This document shows, in pieces, positions 25,513 through 38,400 of a DNA stretch of 64,000 nt (position 1 is the first letter of the stretch; each line of letters starts with the position of its first letter). The stretch covers positions 27,877,169 to 27,941,168 of the forward strand of contig CM030715.1 of NCBI GenBank assembly GCA_017979445.1. Reading direction: 5' to 3'. The stretch is from Akebia trifoliata. Taxonomy: Eukaryota; Streptophyta; Magnoliopsida; Ranunculales; Lardizabalaceae. The notes under the pieces were generated by a model. The model searched no databases. It worked only from the letters and a program-made list of their open reading frames with translations, and was not told where the DNA came from. A program made the translations under genes and the position numbers.

Positions 25513-26719
25513 ATATAAATAGGAATTAGGTTTTGTTGACTTAAAAAATACGACTCAAATATTAACACCATATCGCAGCCGCTGGTTATTAAAGATCCAA
25601 TGCCTAGATCCCAAGCTGATGTTTACCTCATTGGAAAGAAAATTTCTTAATAGGCTCAACTTAAGCCAATCATAAAAAGAACTTTCCAATCTCTCCTTTC
25701 TCATCTTATCTCCCCACCTCTACTCAGGTCCAGGGGTGGAGCCAGAGGGGGGCAACAGACCCCACTGAAATTTATTTTTTTTAAATTTCCCATATATTTA
25801 TAATACTAACCCTTGAGAAAATTAACAATTGCCCCCTCAATTTTTTTTAAAACCATTATATATTTATAGGGTATTACAAAATCTTATATTGAATTTAAAA
25901 AGAACTAACATTTGCCCCCTCAAATTTATTTTAGAAATCTTATTATTTGTAGTGATTGTCGTTGCATCCATAATTTGCCGAATCTTCATCTCTAATTATG
26001 TCTCAAATCGTGGATTCACCCTTGCCTTTGCAGTTTGCACCTCTCAAGCTATTTTAGATCATCACGACTTCGTCAATATAGAGAGCATTAATCTCTTCTA
26101 AATTTCTTGTTTAGTATTTAATTTATTTTTACTCTACGTTTCAATTTTGAAATTAAACACTAGATTTATTTTCTACTTAAATAATCTTTCTATCTATAAA
26201 TTAAATTTCTTTTTATTCTCCTGTAATGGGTATAAGTTTTATCATGAAGATTAAATACCTTAATATCAATTCGAGCTTTCGGAACTCATACGATTCATTT
26301 CTAGACTTTACAACGGACACCATTACCATTGAGGTTGCATTTTTGTTGGGTATGCTATATATGTTTTTTTGACAAATTTGATGGAAATGGGATGGAATTT
26401 AAAGGGAGCCCATCATAGCAATTAAGCATGAAATCAAAGTAAGTAAACTCAGTTAAGGTCTTTTTGTTTGCTTGATGTTTAATCATTGAAGGGTGGAGTA
26501 GATTAATTTTAAGGTAGAAGAAGACAATATTTATTTAATAATTTTTGAAGGTTGCAGTGGATAGAATATTAGGATTGTATGGTGAGGTTAAAAAACCTTT
26601 TCCGAGGGATTGAAGATATTGGTTTTAGGTACTTATTCAGATGATTTTTTCGTTATTGAAGATATGTGCAATGTTCCTTAAGAACTTGTGAGAATTGTTG
26701 ATGAAGATTTAAATTGTAA

Positions 26720-27208
26720 GCAGATTTACCAAAACATGCACAACATTTCGAATATTTATCAAAACAGTACACTATAGTAAATAATTCTGAAAACGGTAAA
26801 TTTACCGTTTTTGGAATTCAATTTTTTTACCAAAACGGTAAAAACAGTAAAATATTTTTTTTTATTACCGAAAATACCCTTTTTTTTATTTTTTGACTGA
26901 AATTACAAAAATAAAATTGATTTCGGTAAAAAAAATTGTAAATACATATGATTGTTGGATTACTGAAAGAGAGTGAATCTTTTTAGTTGGATTTTCATTT
27001 TTTTAAGGTTAAAATTATAAATACATATGTAAAACAAAAAAAAGGGTATTTTCGGTATTAAAAAAATACATTTTACTGTTTTTACCGTTTTGGTAAAAAA
27101 AATGAATTCCGAAAATGGTAAATTTACCATAATAGAAATTATTTGCTATAGTGTACCGTTTTGATAAATAATTTTGAAAACTCTACCGTTTTGGTAAATT
27201 ATTCTAAA
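26720..27208 (+). repeat. ACCGTTTTGG-type MITE, copy 2 (full length)
   Basis: About 490 bp, from cagatttaccaaaacatgca to gttttggtaaattattcta. It has the same interior order as copy 1 plus the missing right arm. Many accgttttggtaa units and their inverses occur within it. Confidence 0.8.
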
Positions 27209-27633
27209 TTATATCTATACTCGTTAGTTGTGTTTCAGGGTGGGGTCACTTTAACCCCAACTTATCTATAAAAAAAAAAATAATAATAAAAAAAAAGATA
27301 TTGGTTTCGGGAAGATTATTGATCCAATCCTTATGTGAAGACTACATAAGTCAACCTAAAAAACATGTTAAAAATAATTTACCTTTAGTTTAAAAAGTTT
27401 GATGATGAAATATTTTATTGAGGGAAAAAATGATTCTGTTAAAGGTTGAAAATTGAACTATTTAGATCATTTTATATCAGTATAAAGGGAAGCTGAGGTC
27501 AATGGGCATATCATCAACTTGGAAATGCCATTTTTATCCATTAAGGTGGACGATGTAAAGTAGTTTAAAGTACTTACATACATGGCCACATACTTCAAAC
27601 GCGTGCTTAATGGTAAGCTTTTTCATTCTAAAT

Positions 27634-28126
27634 GAATAATTTATCAAAACGGTAGAGTTTTCGAAATTAATTCCGAAAATGGTATACTGTAGCAATTAAT
27701 TCCGAAAATGGTAAATTTACCGTTTTCGGAATTAATATTTTTTACCAAAATGGTTAAAACAGTAAAATATATATATATATATATATTTTACCAAAAATAC
27801 CCTTTTTTGTTTTACATATATATTTACAATTTTAACCTTAAAAAAATGAAAATCCAACTAAAAAGATTTACTCTCTTTTGGTAATCCAACAATCATATGT
27901 ATTTATAATTATTTTTTTTACCGAAATCAATTTTATTTTCGTAATTTCAGTCAAAAAATAAAAAAGGGCATTTTCGATAAAAAAAAATATACATTTTACT
28001 GTTTTTACCGTTTTGGTAAAAAAAATTAATTTCGAAAACGGTAAATTTACTATTTTCAGAATTAATTGCTACAATGTACCATTTTGATAAATATTCGAAA
28101 TGTGGTGCATGTTTTGGTAAATCTGC
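27634..28126 (-). repeat. ACCGTTTTGG-type MITE, copy 3 (inverted)
   Basis: The same element in opposite orientation to copy 2, ending gcatgttttggtaaatctg. The two copies are about 425 bp apart and could pair as a long stem. Confidence 0.8.
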
Positions 28127-29164
28127 CAAAACCTATTGTGGTTCAGAATTTGAAGTTCCTCCTATTTCTACTCTCTTTTCTTTAAACAAGTCTTTAGCCA
28201 TCACTATCATGTTTGTTATAGCTTATAATTTCAAGAACTTAAACAACTCTTAAATATTATTAATTATATTCATGATAGATCCTTACTGTCAACTCCTATA
28301 TGATCTATATAGTCTTATGGATAAGTTTTTCAAAAGAAAGTCTAAGTCGAACCTATTGCTTCCTACCTAAAGAAATTGAGGAAGTGCAATCTAGCTCAAA
28401 ATGGAATCATGTTGAGGTTAATTTGGCAGATCTTCCAACAAATACTAAGGGTCGGTACTTGATCTCACCTTGTGAAGAAAAAATTCTACAAATGTTGAAA
28501 AATAATCTAAAATTATTATTTTCATTGTTAAATTTTAATTTTAAATTTGAGAGTTAGGTGGGATTTCCATAGCCGTTCATTTTCAAAACCTTTTATGAAG
28601 CCCAAAAACTATTATTATTATTATAATTTATTTGTCTATTTTTTCATGAAATCTAAAGGTTTGTGGCGTTGAATTTGCAATTTGGTAATCCATTTGAGAC
28701 AAACGACCCTTAGAATGATTTGAAAACTTAATAAATAAGGAAAGTGTTTTTAAAGATTAAATTGTTAAACAATTCCTCCCATATCTCTAGATCAAATACC
28801 TATTAGATCATTTCTCTCTCTAAACATTAATTCTCTCCCCCAAAATCAGGGTTAAGTAGAAATCTTCTATTACTAATATGGAGATTATTGGTCAATTATC
28901 ATTTGGAGTGACAAAGCGAGTATTCGTGTAAATAAAAAATCAAGATTACCAGTCGACTATCGTTAGCACTTAGACTCCACTGATAAAAAATCCTACCTCC
29001 ACCCCTAATTGAAGGCCATCGAGCTGATGATCTATGAGTGTTTATGGAATTTGGAAGATTGAAGGCATCCCAAAAAATTTCCTCCACAACAATAATATTT
29101 TTGTATATCAAATAATTTTAATATATTTAATGACTTGCCCAATTCAACTCACAGGTCATTAATC

Positions 29165-29690
29165 ATTCAATTGATTTTAGTGGATGTTGGAATTGGCTGG
29201 AGTTTAATTTAAACAATGCTCTAAAGTCCAAACCCTTGTTAGGGCCAGGGGACTATTTTTTATTTATTTATATATTTATTTATGATCAGGGTGTCTGAAC
29301 TTATGTCCAACTGGGAGGATTAGAAGAGCCAGGGGCAATGCTAAGGCATATGGGTCCCTCCCCCGGTCACAGGCAATACTCACACATCACACGCACTGTG
29401 TAAGTGAGGGTGCGTCCTCGCGGGTGACCCCAAGGAAATATGCTTGAACTCACAACCTAGGGACTCTCACCGCTTATTTGGATCAAAAATTGCCATTGAG
29501 CCACCCCCTTGGGGTTGGGCAGGATTACTTTTTCAATGTAAATGATTGCTCTTAATCTATTGATGTTAGGCGTGTCAATGGGTCAAACTTGGGCCATAGA
29601 GCTAAGCCAGATTTATTTTTGGCATAGGATAGAGATTAAGAAAGTTGAACACTGTTTATCCAAACACAAAATGTTGGGTTATGTCCTTTG
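29165..29690. repeat. Segmental duplicate of 31850-32065, with a SINE inserted
   Basis: Shared runs include gtttaattta, accctt, ccagggga, tgctcttaatct and aacttgggccata in the same order at 31850-32065, which lies downstream of neprosin copy B. The extra 260 bp here are the SINE at 29260-29523, and the other copy serves as the empty site. Confidence 0.7.
29260..29523 (-). mobile_element. tRNA-derived SINE, second family
   Basis: On the minus strand it opens with an A-box-like ggtggctcaatggc, followed by a B-box-like ggttgtgagttcaag. The 3' tail is rich in aaat/aaata repeats (29260-29285). The homologous segment at 31905-31930 lacks it, which supports insertion. Confidence 0.72.
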
Positions 29691-29699
29691 TTCTTGATA

Positions 29700-30760
29700 T
29701 GTGAAGAGTTGTTGGCGATGATTTACACTTCTTAGGGAGAGTATATATTGTCATCCTTATATATACAATAACACAATGAAAGCTCTCTCATTTGGTAATT
29801 AGTACAATATTGATTTGTTAGACTAAACCCTATGATCTGAAGTATAAATCAAGCAAGAACACAAGAATCTCACACAACACAAAATATACGTGATTCGGTC
29901 AAAAAATCGACTTACGTCCATGGGCGAAAACGACGATTTCACTATATTAACTAAAGAAGAACACGGTTACAATTTCTCTATGTCTCTCTTATATTTCTCT
30001 CATCCTTTAGGGTTTCATCTCTTACCCTTTATAGACTTAGGGTTACAAAAAGGTTAAACAGGTTGGATCCAAAACCAAACCAAATGGGCATAATATTTTG
30101 CCTTGGAGCTTTGCCCCCGGACCCCCAATAATGGTGGGAAAACCCCACACATTACCAATTAAACGGATCATGCAGGTCGTTAACGGATTTCAAAAGATCC
30201 GGGTTGAATTCACGACAATCCTCCACATACAAGAATAGAAGACATAACCAACATGATTAGTCTTTAATTTCCATTAATGACTCATGTTGGTCACAATAAT
30301 GATCTATTTAATGAAGTGGTAATGAGGTTGGACTTTTATAGTCTCAAGTCAACCCACGTTTGACGCTCTCCATCGACATCGTCATTGGGATTTGAGGAAA
30401 AATGCTGATTTCCTAGATATCAGTACCGATCTTCTAGGGATTAATACATATTTTCCGAGGGATATATTTTTCTTGGGAATAGGTACCATATTTATTAGTC
30501 TTTAATATTTTCCATTAATGGCTGAGGTGTTCACAATACTTTGGATTTTAGTCTCAATCCATCGTCAACGTGACCATGGGGATTTGTGGAATTATGTCAA
30601 TTTCCTAGAGATTAGTATCTTTCTTCTAGAGATTAATACATATTTTTCTAAGGATACATCTTTCTTGGGATTCTTAACATACAATGACCACGTTGATGGA
30701 GAGCCTCGGGTTGTGAGGCTAGCATTGTCCAAATATTTTGACCTTTTAGAGAAAATGTTA
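29700..30760 (-). pseudogene. Relic promoter of a third neprosin copy (coding part deleted)
   Basis: 29700-29815 resembles the sequence just above the start codon of neprosin copy A (atgatttaca.ttctt, ccttatatatacaataacac), including the TATA context. After the solo LTR, 30254-30340 resumes the same upstream sequence, with gatctatttaatgaagtgg. A further partial duplicate covers about 30420-30760. The start codon position reads ATC and no exon 1 sequence follows. Instead the 3'-flank-like segment 29165-29690 begins at once. Confidence 0.6.
29816..30253. mobile_element. Solo LTR with 5-bp target duplication
   Basis: 438 bp starting TGTTAGACTAAACC and ending CATAACCAACA, flanked by tgatt at 29811-29815 and 30254-30258. 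The interior has the acgtgattcggtc and cgtccatggg block seen in plant Copia LTRs. It interrupts the relic neprosin promoter; upstream and downstream halves align across it to the intact promoter. Confidence 0.85.
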
Positions 30761-31849
30761 GCCTAGCTACCAATGGCTTGACACATTCCATCAATATGAC
30801 CATTGTGATTGTAGGAAAATTAAGATGCTATCTCAAGTAAATATAAAGGGGTATGTCATTATTTTAAAAAAGATGAAATGGATATTTGTCTCCTAAAAAA
30901 AGGAGGATTTCTCTAAAATTTTGAAGGATGAGTGCTTCAAAGTCGAATTTGTGTTACACGTTACAATTATAAGTTTACACTTTCCAACATATAATAAGTT
31001 ATGATAGCATTTTTTATTTTTTTCCGATCGAGTTTTATAAAAATTCATAAAAGATGTAAAAAACTCATTTTATTCTTTTTTAACTTTAAATATGTGAATT
31101 ATTTAGAATATGTCAATAATCCTAAGAATAATATTTCTTACAAAAAAAAAAGCAATAAATTCGTGAATTTTTCACGAATTAAACGGGAGATTGCTAACTA
31201 GACGATTTCAAATTCTGAACCATAGTTTTAAACCTCAACGACCTCGAAACTCAACCTAATTGACTCAATTCAACAAAATATAGAAGTGACTCATTATTCA
31301 AACTTGAGTCAAGTTAATTTACTGAGTTTGTTTGTGGAGTTGAGTTGCAGTCGGATTGAAAAATCAACCTCGTTACATATGTAATATTGTATGTTCTTCA
31401 TCTACGATTTAAAATTTAAATATTAATTACAGAGAAATAAAATAATACTTAATCATGACTGGTCGTATAGCACTCAAGTGTGAATCTCAATGTAGTTATG
31501 ATCTGGTGATATATCTAAGGGAGTACATTATATGAAAAAAGGGTAAATTCGACACCAAAGTCCATCAAATTTATTTGGATTTAGCCAAATTCAATCAAGC
31601 TTGTTGTAGTGCTATACTAGTAGAAGTCCTAAGATTTGCATTAGAACCATGTATTGTGCCATGTGGAATGATTTGGTTTTATTAGATAAGGAAAAAAAAA
31701 ATCATAAAATGGGAAGACTTATAAATAAAAGAAGATTCTTTTTCTTTGGGTAGTTACAGTTCTTATGGGATTATGATTGATAAACTCTATTTAAAGGGAT
31801 GGGACATGAATTGTAATGGGGGAGAAGGTAATGTAACAAGTGATTCCTA
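30761..31849. other. Intergenic stretch with no gene
   Basis: AT-rich. A dispersed segment around 31216-31370 (gttttaaacctcaacgacc, gagtcaagtta) resembles other gttttaaaacc-type repeats near 33665 and 50470. No coding potential was accepted. Confidence 0.5.
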
Positions 31850-32067
31850 GAATTAGTTAAATTGCTTTTGAGTTTAATTTAAAAATAATGCACTAAACCC
31901 TTGTCCAGGGGAGTACTTTTTTTCTAGTAAACGACATCATTGCTCTTAATCTTCTGATGCTATAAGGGTGTCAGTGAGCCAAACTTGGGCCATAACAGAG
32001 CTCGATTTATTTTTGGGTCCAGATTAAAAAGTTAAAACACTTATTATCCAAACTCAAAAGTCGATAA

Positions 32068-32310
32068 ACCGTCGAGTGTTGGACGCAGTGGTCAAGGCAT
32101 CCCTCCAGAAAAGGAGAGGTCTTGAGTTCAAACTCCTTCATTGGCCAACCAGAGCGATTTATCTCGATTTATCTGGTATGTGTGGTTTGTAGGATATTGC
32201 ATGTACTTGGGGGATTTGGGCGAGATATGGTGCTCTAGGAAGCCAGTCGCCTCATCCCTGCTAGTCGGGCGTACAGATCCGAACCTTGTCATTAAAATAA
32301 AATAAAGTAA
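32068..32310 (+). mobile_element. tRNA-derived SINE-like element
   Basis: A-box-like gttggacgcagtggtcaagg and B-box-like ggtcttgagttcaaactcc spaced as in a tRNA. A 3' tail of aaataaaataaag follows. It lies just downstream of neprosin copy B. No clear target duplication was seen. Confidence 0.6.
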
Positions 32311-32442
32311 ACTACAATTTTTATATAATATTTTTATTACATAAAAATAAATAATATTCACCATAATTTTATTGCATGTAAATAAGATAATTCCCATGAA
32401 ACTTAGTAACATACAACTAAATTGCAAATTGATATGGCATTA

Positions 32443-35400
32443 TCAATTCCCACAATTCCCACCAGGTCCCCCATACAAGAAAGAATGTCTAAAGTAATTT
32501 GAGGATTTAAAGAAGGGCTCCACATTATAACATGAAGGGGAATCCATCCACGTGTCGATTAGAAGAACATCGGGATCCACAACTTTGTTGGATGGATCCA
32601 CCACTTGAACACATCTGAAGAAACTTGCTTCCTTGAAATTCAGTCCATTTGGAAAATGACCACTCCCCATTGGTGGGCTAGCTTCATTTGATGGGCTATA
32701 CACTTCCCCTCCAAAATGTACCTCACTAGCAAACTCAGCTAAATTTGTGAATATAAACTTTGGCCAATATCCAATAAATATTTTATCATCTGAGAATACA
32801 AACCACCAATTACCTGTCTCATTGTCCTACAATTAAAAAAAAAAAAAAAATTATAAATTTGTAAAATTTGCATTCAATAAAAGAAAAGATTTTTGGGGAT
32901 AATATAATCGTGTCTGTCTAGTGTTGTCAATGGATCGGTTCCAAGCCCGAATCTCGTCCAATTCTATTTTTTATCTAGGGTTTGGGTCGAGGTTTTGGGA
33001 TCTAACAAGGAATCGATTTGATAATGTATGAGAATACTTTCGTGTTGTATTATGTGAGTCTTTTGTGATAATATCTATATAGTTATATGATTGGTATTAG
33101 GGATGTCAATGTGTCGGGTATTGACGCAATCCAGCCCGACTGGATCGGGTTTGGGTTTAGTAATTTAGCCTATTTAGTTATAGGGTCGGGCTAAGCCCGT
33201 TTTATTATAAGGCCGGGTTTGGATATTGAACATACGCCTGTTCGGTGGCCAGACCAGCTATACTATACTAAAATATATTGCATAATAAATTTTTTGTGAA
33301 TCAATAATGGTGCCCATAAAATTTTATTTATATAATACAATTAGTTTTGTTAAAATGCTAATAAAATACTATTTTAATTAGTTTATTATTATTTGATATG
33401 CTTTTAATTCTATAAAAAGAATTAAAAACAAATTTAGCCCGGCCCACCAATGACCTGAATATGGGTGGGTCGGCTATAAGTGGATCGAGCTTGGACTAAG
33501 GTTTTATTACTTAAGCCGGGCTTGGAACGATATTTAGATGGGTAGAGTTTGTGCCAAGTTTGTCATTGATGAATTTCCGAAAATAAGTAAAACGACATGT
33601 TCTCTTCATCTCATTCAAATTAGTATGGGATTGAATCACATTTTTTATAATGGCTAGGATCCATGGTTTCAAAACTCATCTGAGACCGAGACATATCGTC
33701 CGAGTCGTCTCGGTATCAGGCATGAATGAGATGGGCGCACAAGTCAATTTTTAAAACGAGATCTAATACCTCACGATCATTTTTTAAAATTTTAGACGAG
33801 ACGTCTCAAATGTATCGGAAAACTCGTCCAAGACGACTCGATATCAGGCATGGACATGACGAGATGCGAAACCAAGTTTTAAGACCATGAGTAGGATCTG
33901 ATCTGATCTAGATCCAATCATTCCTAGCTAGATTGACATTGATCCAGCCCGAATTAAAAAACTTAAAGAAATTTTTTTTTGAGCTTCCATAGAAGGCATT
34001 AATGGATAACTATTCGATGAGAAAATTATAAATAGGGAGATAAGATGCTAGTTTTACCTTATAAATGAGAAATTTTATTTCATATTGATCTCCACCATAG
34101 TGAGAAATGGCTGTTAATCGCTCTCCAAAGGTTACATTACGATCAACTTGTACAAAACCCGAGCAGAGAAGATTGAAGCAACCTGTATCTTGACCTCCAT
34201 CTGTCTATGGTGCCAATGAACATAAATATAGTCATTATTTTCATCAAAGTCTTATCCAAAAAATATATCATAAATATATTAGATATTAATCTTATTCAAG
34301 TGTCGAATATCAATAAGATTGTGCCACACTAGAGATAAGATAAATTATTCAAAACTTACTGTCCAATAAGAAAATATTCGCGTGCTATTGTCTCCAAATA
34401 ATGTTGGATTTACCTGAAAGATCAAACATTTAAGTTAGAATCAATTCTAACAAACAAGGAAGGGTTCCTTCTTTATTAAATAGAGAAAAGATAATAGTTA
34501 CATAACTATCCTAACTAGGGGCGAAGCTAGTATAGAGCCTGCAATTGCCCTCACAAAATTGAGATAACCTTATTGTCAACTAACTACGTGTCTCATTTGC
34601 CCTCACTCCCTCACCTTCCTCCCTATTTGCCCCCACCCTCCCCCTCCCCCTCCCCCCCAAATTCCCTTTCTATCAATTTTTGAAGATGACATTGCCTCTT
34701 GACTGGGTCTTCTCTCATAGACTAATTGTAAAAGGCCTAAATATCATTTCTTCAACTTCCAACCAAAAACCTCTAAATTTGTCCCCCAAATCATTCATCT
34801 TCAAGTTCTTTAATTGTACCATTAATTATAATTTTCCCTCACTACAATAAACTCCTGGCTTCACCTTTGAATGGACTGATTTTTCGAAGCCTCGCAATGG
34901 GGCTCGGCCTTGGGTTCGAAACAAGTCATTCATTCACCCCTATGTGGGTCCCATGAGTGTCTATCTTCTCTACGTCAACGTTCAAAGGCATCTCAAAACT
35001 TTACTAAGCCCTAGGGTTTGACATGTTGACAAACCCTAACTAAGAAGCACCATAAGGAAACCAAACTCGTTTTTCTCTGTTGAGGCTAACTTTTGTAATC
35101 ATGAATTCGACAGCCATACATAAGGGTATTAAAATTATAGTATCTCAAACTTTGAGTCTTTTATTTTTTATTTTGTATGTGTGTGCATAATATATATAAA
35201 ATAAAAAAATATTAATAATTGGAAGTTTATAAATATTACAGTATTAAAAAAAATGTATCTAAAGCTAATTGCACTAGAATTAAGGTTATATAAACACCAA
35301 AAAAAACTTGGGAATGATCGGCTTCTCAATTATCGGGTCATATACTTGACATATATGGTGAGATTCAAACTAAAGGACTCTAGATCGAGGCTACTCAGAT

Positions 35401-38400
35401 GGGTTTTTGGATCAAACATGTAACGAGGTTTTGGATCGAACATGTAACGATTTTACAATATGTAAGAAAAATATGTGCAATCTAAACATTTAATCATATT
35501 AAACTCATTGTTAGAAACCATAAAAATGCACCATTTTCAACCTTACGAAGTGAAACAAAAGAATCAAACAAAACAAACGCGAAAATCTTAAATTAGTGAA
35601 AAGATTAAGATTACTTACTGTCCATCCAACTTGTATACTGTTAAGTTGGCTAATGTTACTATTTTGAATCCATATCGATGCTTCACTGAATTGCTCTAAT
35701 GTCACACTGGGATTTTGTATAATAATGTTTGCTTGACCTCCATAATATTTCGTATATGAATCACTTATTACCCTAAACTTTGCAAACTGATAACCAAAAA
35801 AATAAAATTACATCAGTCAATATTTACATATATGCATTTATAAATTATTAAATAATCTTAAATTATTAAGCATTTTACAAAGTAAGAAAATTTTTTATAA
35901 AAAATTATGTAACCGGATATAGTTTTAAAAAATATTTATGTATCCAGATGAATTTACCATTATTCGACTTCGATTTTTTCCTTTTTTCTAAGATTATGTA
36001 ATTGAATATTTTAAAATCAAGGAGATATAGAGGTAAATTTACTTTAAATGTTTTTTTACATAGCAATAAAAAATGAGTGGAGAGGCCCAGGAGCTAATAA
36101 GATGGGTGTCCGAGGAGATAAATTTGCTCTAATACCATGATAAATTTACTCAAATCTCATAGGGTATGCTTTGGCCTAGTCGGGCCCACACGTGTAGGGG
36201 CATGTTTGACAATAAGTGGAGAGACCCAAGAGGTTATAAGGAGAGAGAAAAGGCAATTAGTGTCCGATGTGAGACTAAACTCAACATAAACCGTACTCAG
36301 TTACATAATTTTATCAAAATTTGTATCAGTTTCTATATTCTCTCACTAACTAAAATTAGTGATAAATAAATAAAATAAAATAAGGAAACAATGATCCTTC
36401 TCCACATGCCCACAAAACCTTCTAACACAAAAATTTTGCATTCTAAAGTTTTGCAATCAATAAGGACTTTCTGTTAACAAATGAGGTGACACCAAGCTGT
36501 CATGTGTCCACTATACTAAATGTAACAATCAAAACACACATAACAACTTCACCCATGTTTTCTTCTACCGGTTAACAAACAAATAATTATATTTTTTTAA
36601 GTGGGCACATGGTACCTTCTTATTGATTTAACAGCTTAAAATCCCCATTTTTATTAATAGAAAATCCTTACTCTTGTACAATAGTCTATTGGAGTGATTT
36701 TTGTGAAACCAAAGTTTTGTTATTAGTTTGAAGAAATCATCAGTTGGGATAGCACAACAATTATAGATCGACGAGGGAAACAAAGCCCTAGCAAAAAAAG
36801 CGAAAAAAAAATTGCAGGGAGGGGGGGGGGGTGTCTTGTTAATGTGTGCCCTAATGGCACATATTAAAGTGCAATAAATAAACTTTGGAAATTAGAATCC
36901 AAGGGTATTTTGGTAAAAAAATAATTTTCATAAGAGTGTTTTCGATACAAAATCCAATTTCCAAAGTGTATTTATTGCACTTTTTTGGGATGCCAAAGTT
37001 TTGCACCATCTTTTAAGAAAAATGGGGGCATACTTAATTAATTTTAAGAGAAGTCATTTTTTAATTCGATTGGGATCCGACCAAATTTTGTAATAAAATT
37101 GGTTCATATTGTGAGCCACCCATTCTTTGTGAACATTATCTTTTAATAAATGTAAATCGGTCGAGCCAATTTGAACCTGGTCCAACCACGATGAGGCCAA
37201 TTTAGAACATTTTTCGTGTTTGTTTTTTAATTAAGACATTGAAATTAACATATAATGATTATTTAGCAACAACAAAAAAAAATGACATACATGGTGTCCA
37301 GGTGATGATAGTGTGAGAGGCTGTGATTTTGTAGCATATCTTCTTGAGAGTGATTTCGCCCTTATCAGATCCTCCTTTTGAACTCTTCTAATGGGTACAG
37401 TTCCTGATGGACAACCTCCAAATTCTTGAAGCCCAAACTTCATAGGTTTGGGTGTTGATGAAGATTTAACTACTTCTTGCCTTGGAAAATTACTAGGTCT
37501 CATCTGCATGGAAAGTTATCATTTTAAGAAGTTAAAAAGTACATATAAACTTAGGCCATACAATCGGTTTTTGCGGCTCCCCCTAACAACCACCGAGATG
37601 AGGTTGAGCTGAGCTGAGCGAGCCCTCGTTATGCTAAGTTCTCCTTTTAAGAAGTTAAAAAGTACATATAAACTCAAGTCATACAATCGATTTTTGTGTC
37701 TCCCCCTAACAACCCCCGAGAAGAGGTTGAGCTGAGCTGAGTGAGCCCTTGTTATGGTAAGTTGTCATTTTAAGAAGTTAAAAAAGTACATATAAACTCA
37801 GGTCATACAATCGGTTTTTGCGTCTCCCCCTAACAACCCCTGAGAAGAGGTTGAGCTGAGCTGAGCAAACCTTCGCTAAGCCTTGGGGGGGGGGGGGGGG
37901 GGGGACGGTAGCAGATACTTGACCTTAAAGTCGGATCTTTACTCTATTCTTTGCCAGGAATAGTGGTTCGGTAAAGCACTACACTTGAATTGAAGATTTC
38001 CCTCAAAAATCGAAACACTAGTGTTCTACAAAAACGGCCAAATATTTTTACATGGCCAATTATTGCAAATAAGATCATTTTCATGCAAGAATTATTAAAT
38101 CGGCCTTGTTTACTTATACCAAAAGGTTTATATAATGGATTTCATATTTCCTAAAATTTAACTCGTATATTCATCAAATTATCCATACAACAATGTTAGA
38201 GTATTAGACGTGAAGCAGTGTAATAAGGTGTAGGGGGGGGGGGGTAGCAGATACTTGACCTTAAAGTCGGACCTTTACTCTATTCTTTGCCAGGAATAGT
38301 GGTTCGGTAAAGCACTACACTTGAATTGAAGCTTTCCCTCAAAAATCGAAACACTAGTGTCCTACAAAAACGGCCAAATATTTTTACATGGCCAATTATT

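Larger units (their letters stand above)
25731..29010. mobile_element. Possible hAT-type transposon relic bounded by GGGGTGGAG ends
   Basis: The left end aggggtggagccagag and the right end (inverse of cctacctccacccct) are compatible with termini of plant hAT elements, as is nearby sequence rich in gccccctcaat. An 85-codon reading frame at 28300-28557 has a weakly hAT-like segment (VNLADLP). No convincing transposase was found, and two other MITEs are nested inside. Treat as a suggestion only. Confidence 0.25.

Noticed and set aside
28300..28557. 85-codon reading frame as a gene
   Set aside because: The only hint is a short VNLADLP-like segment; no start context or partner exons, and it lies among repeats.
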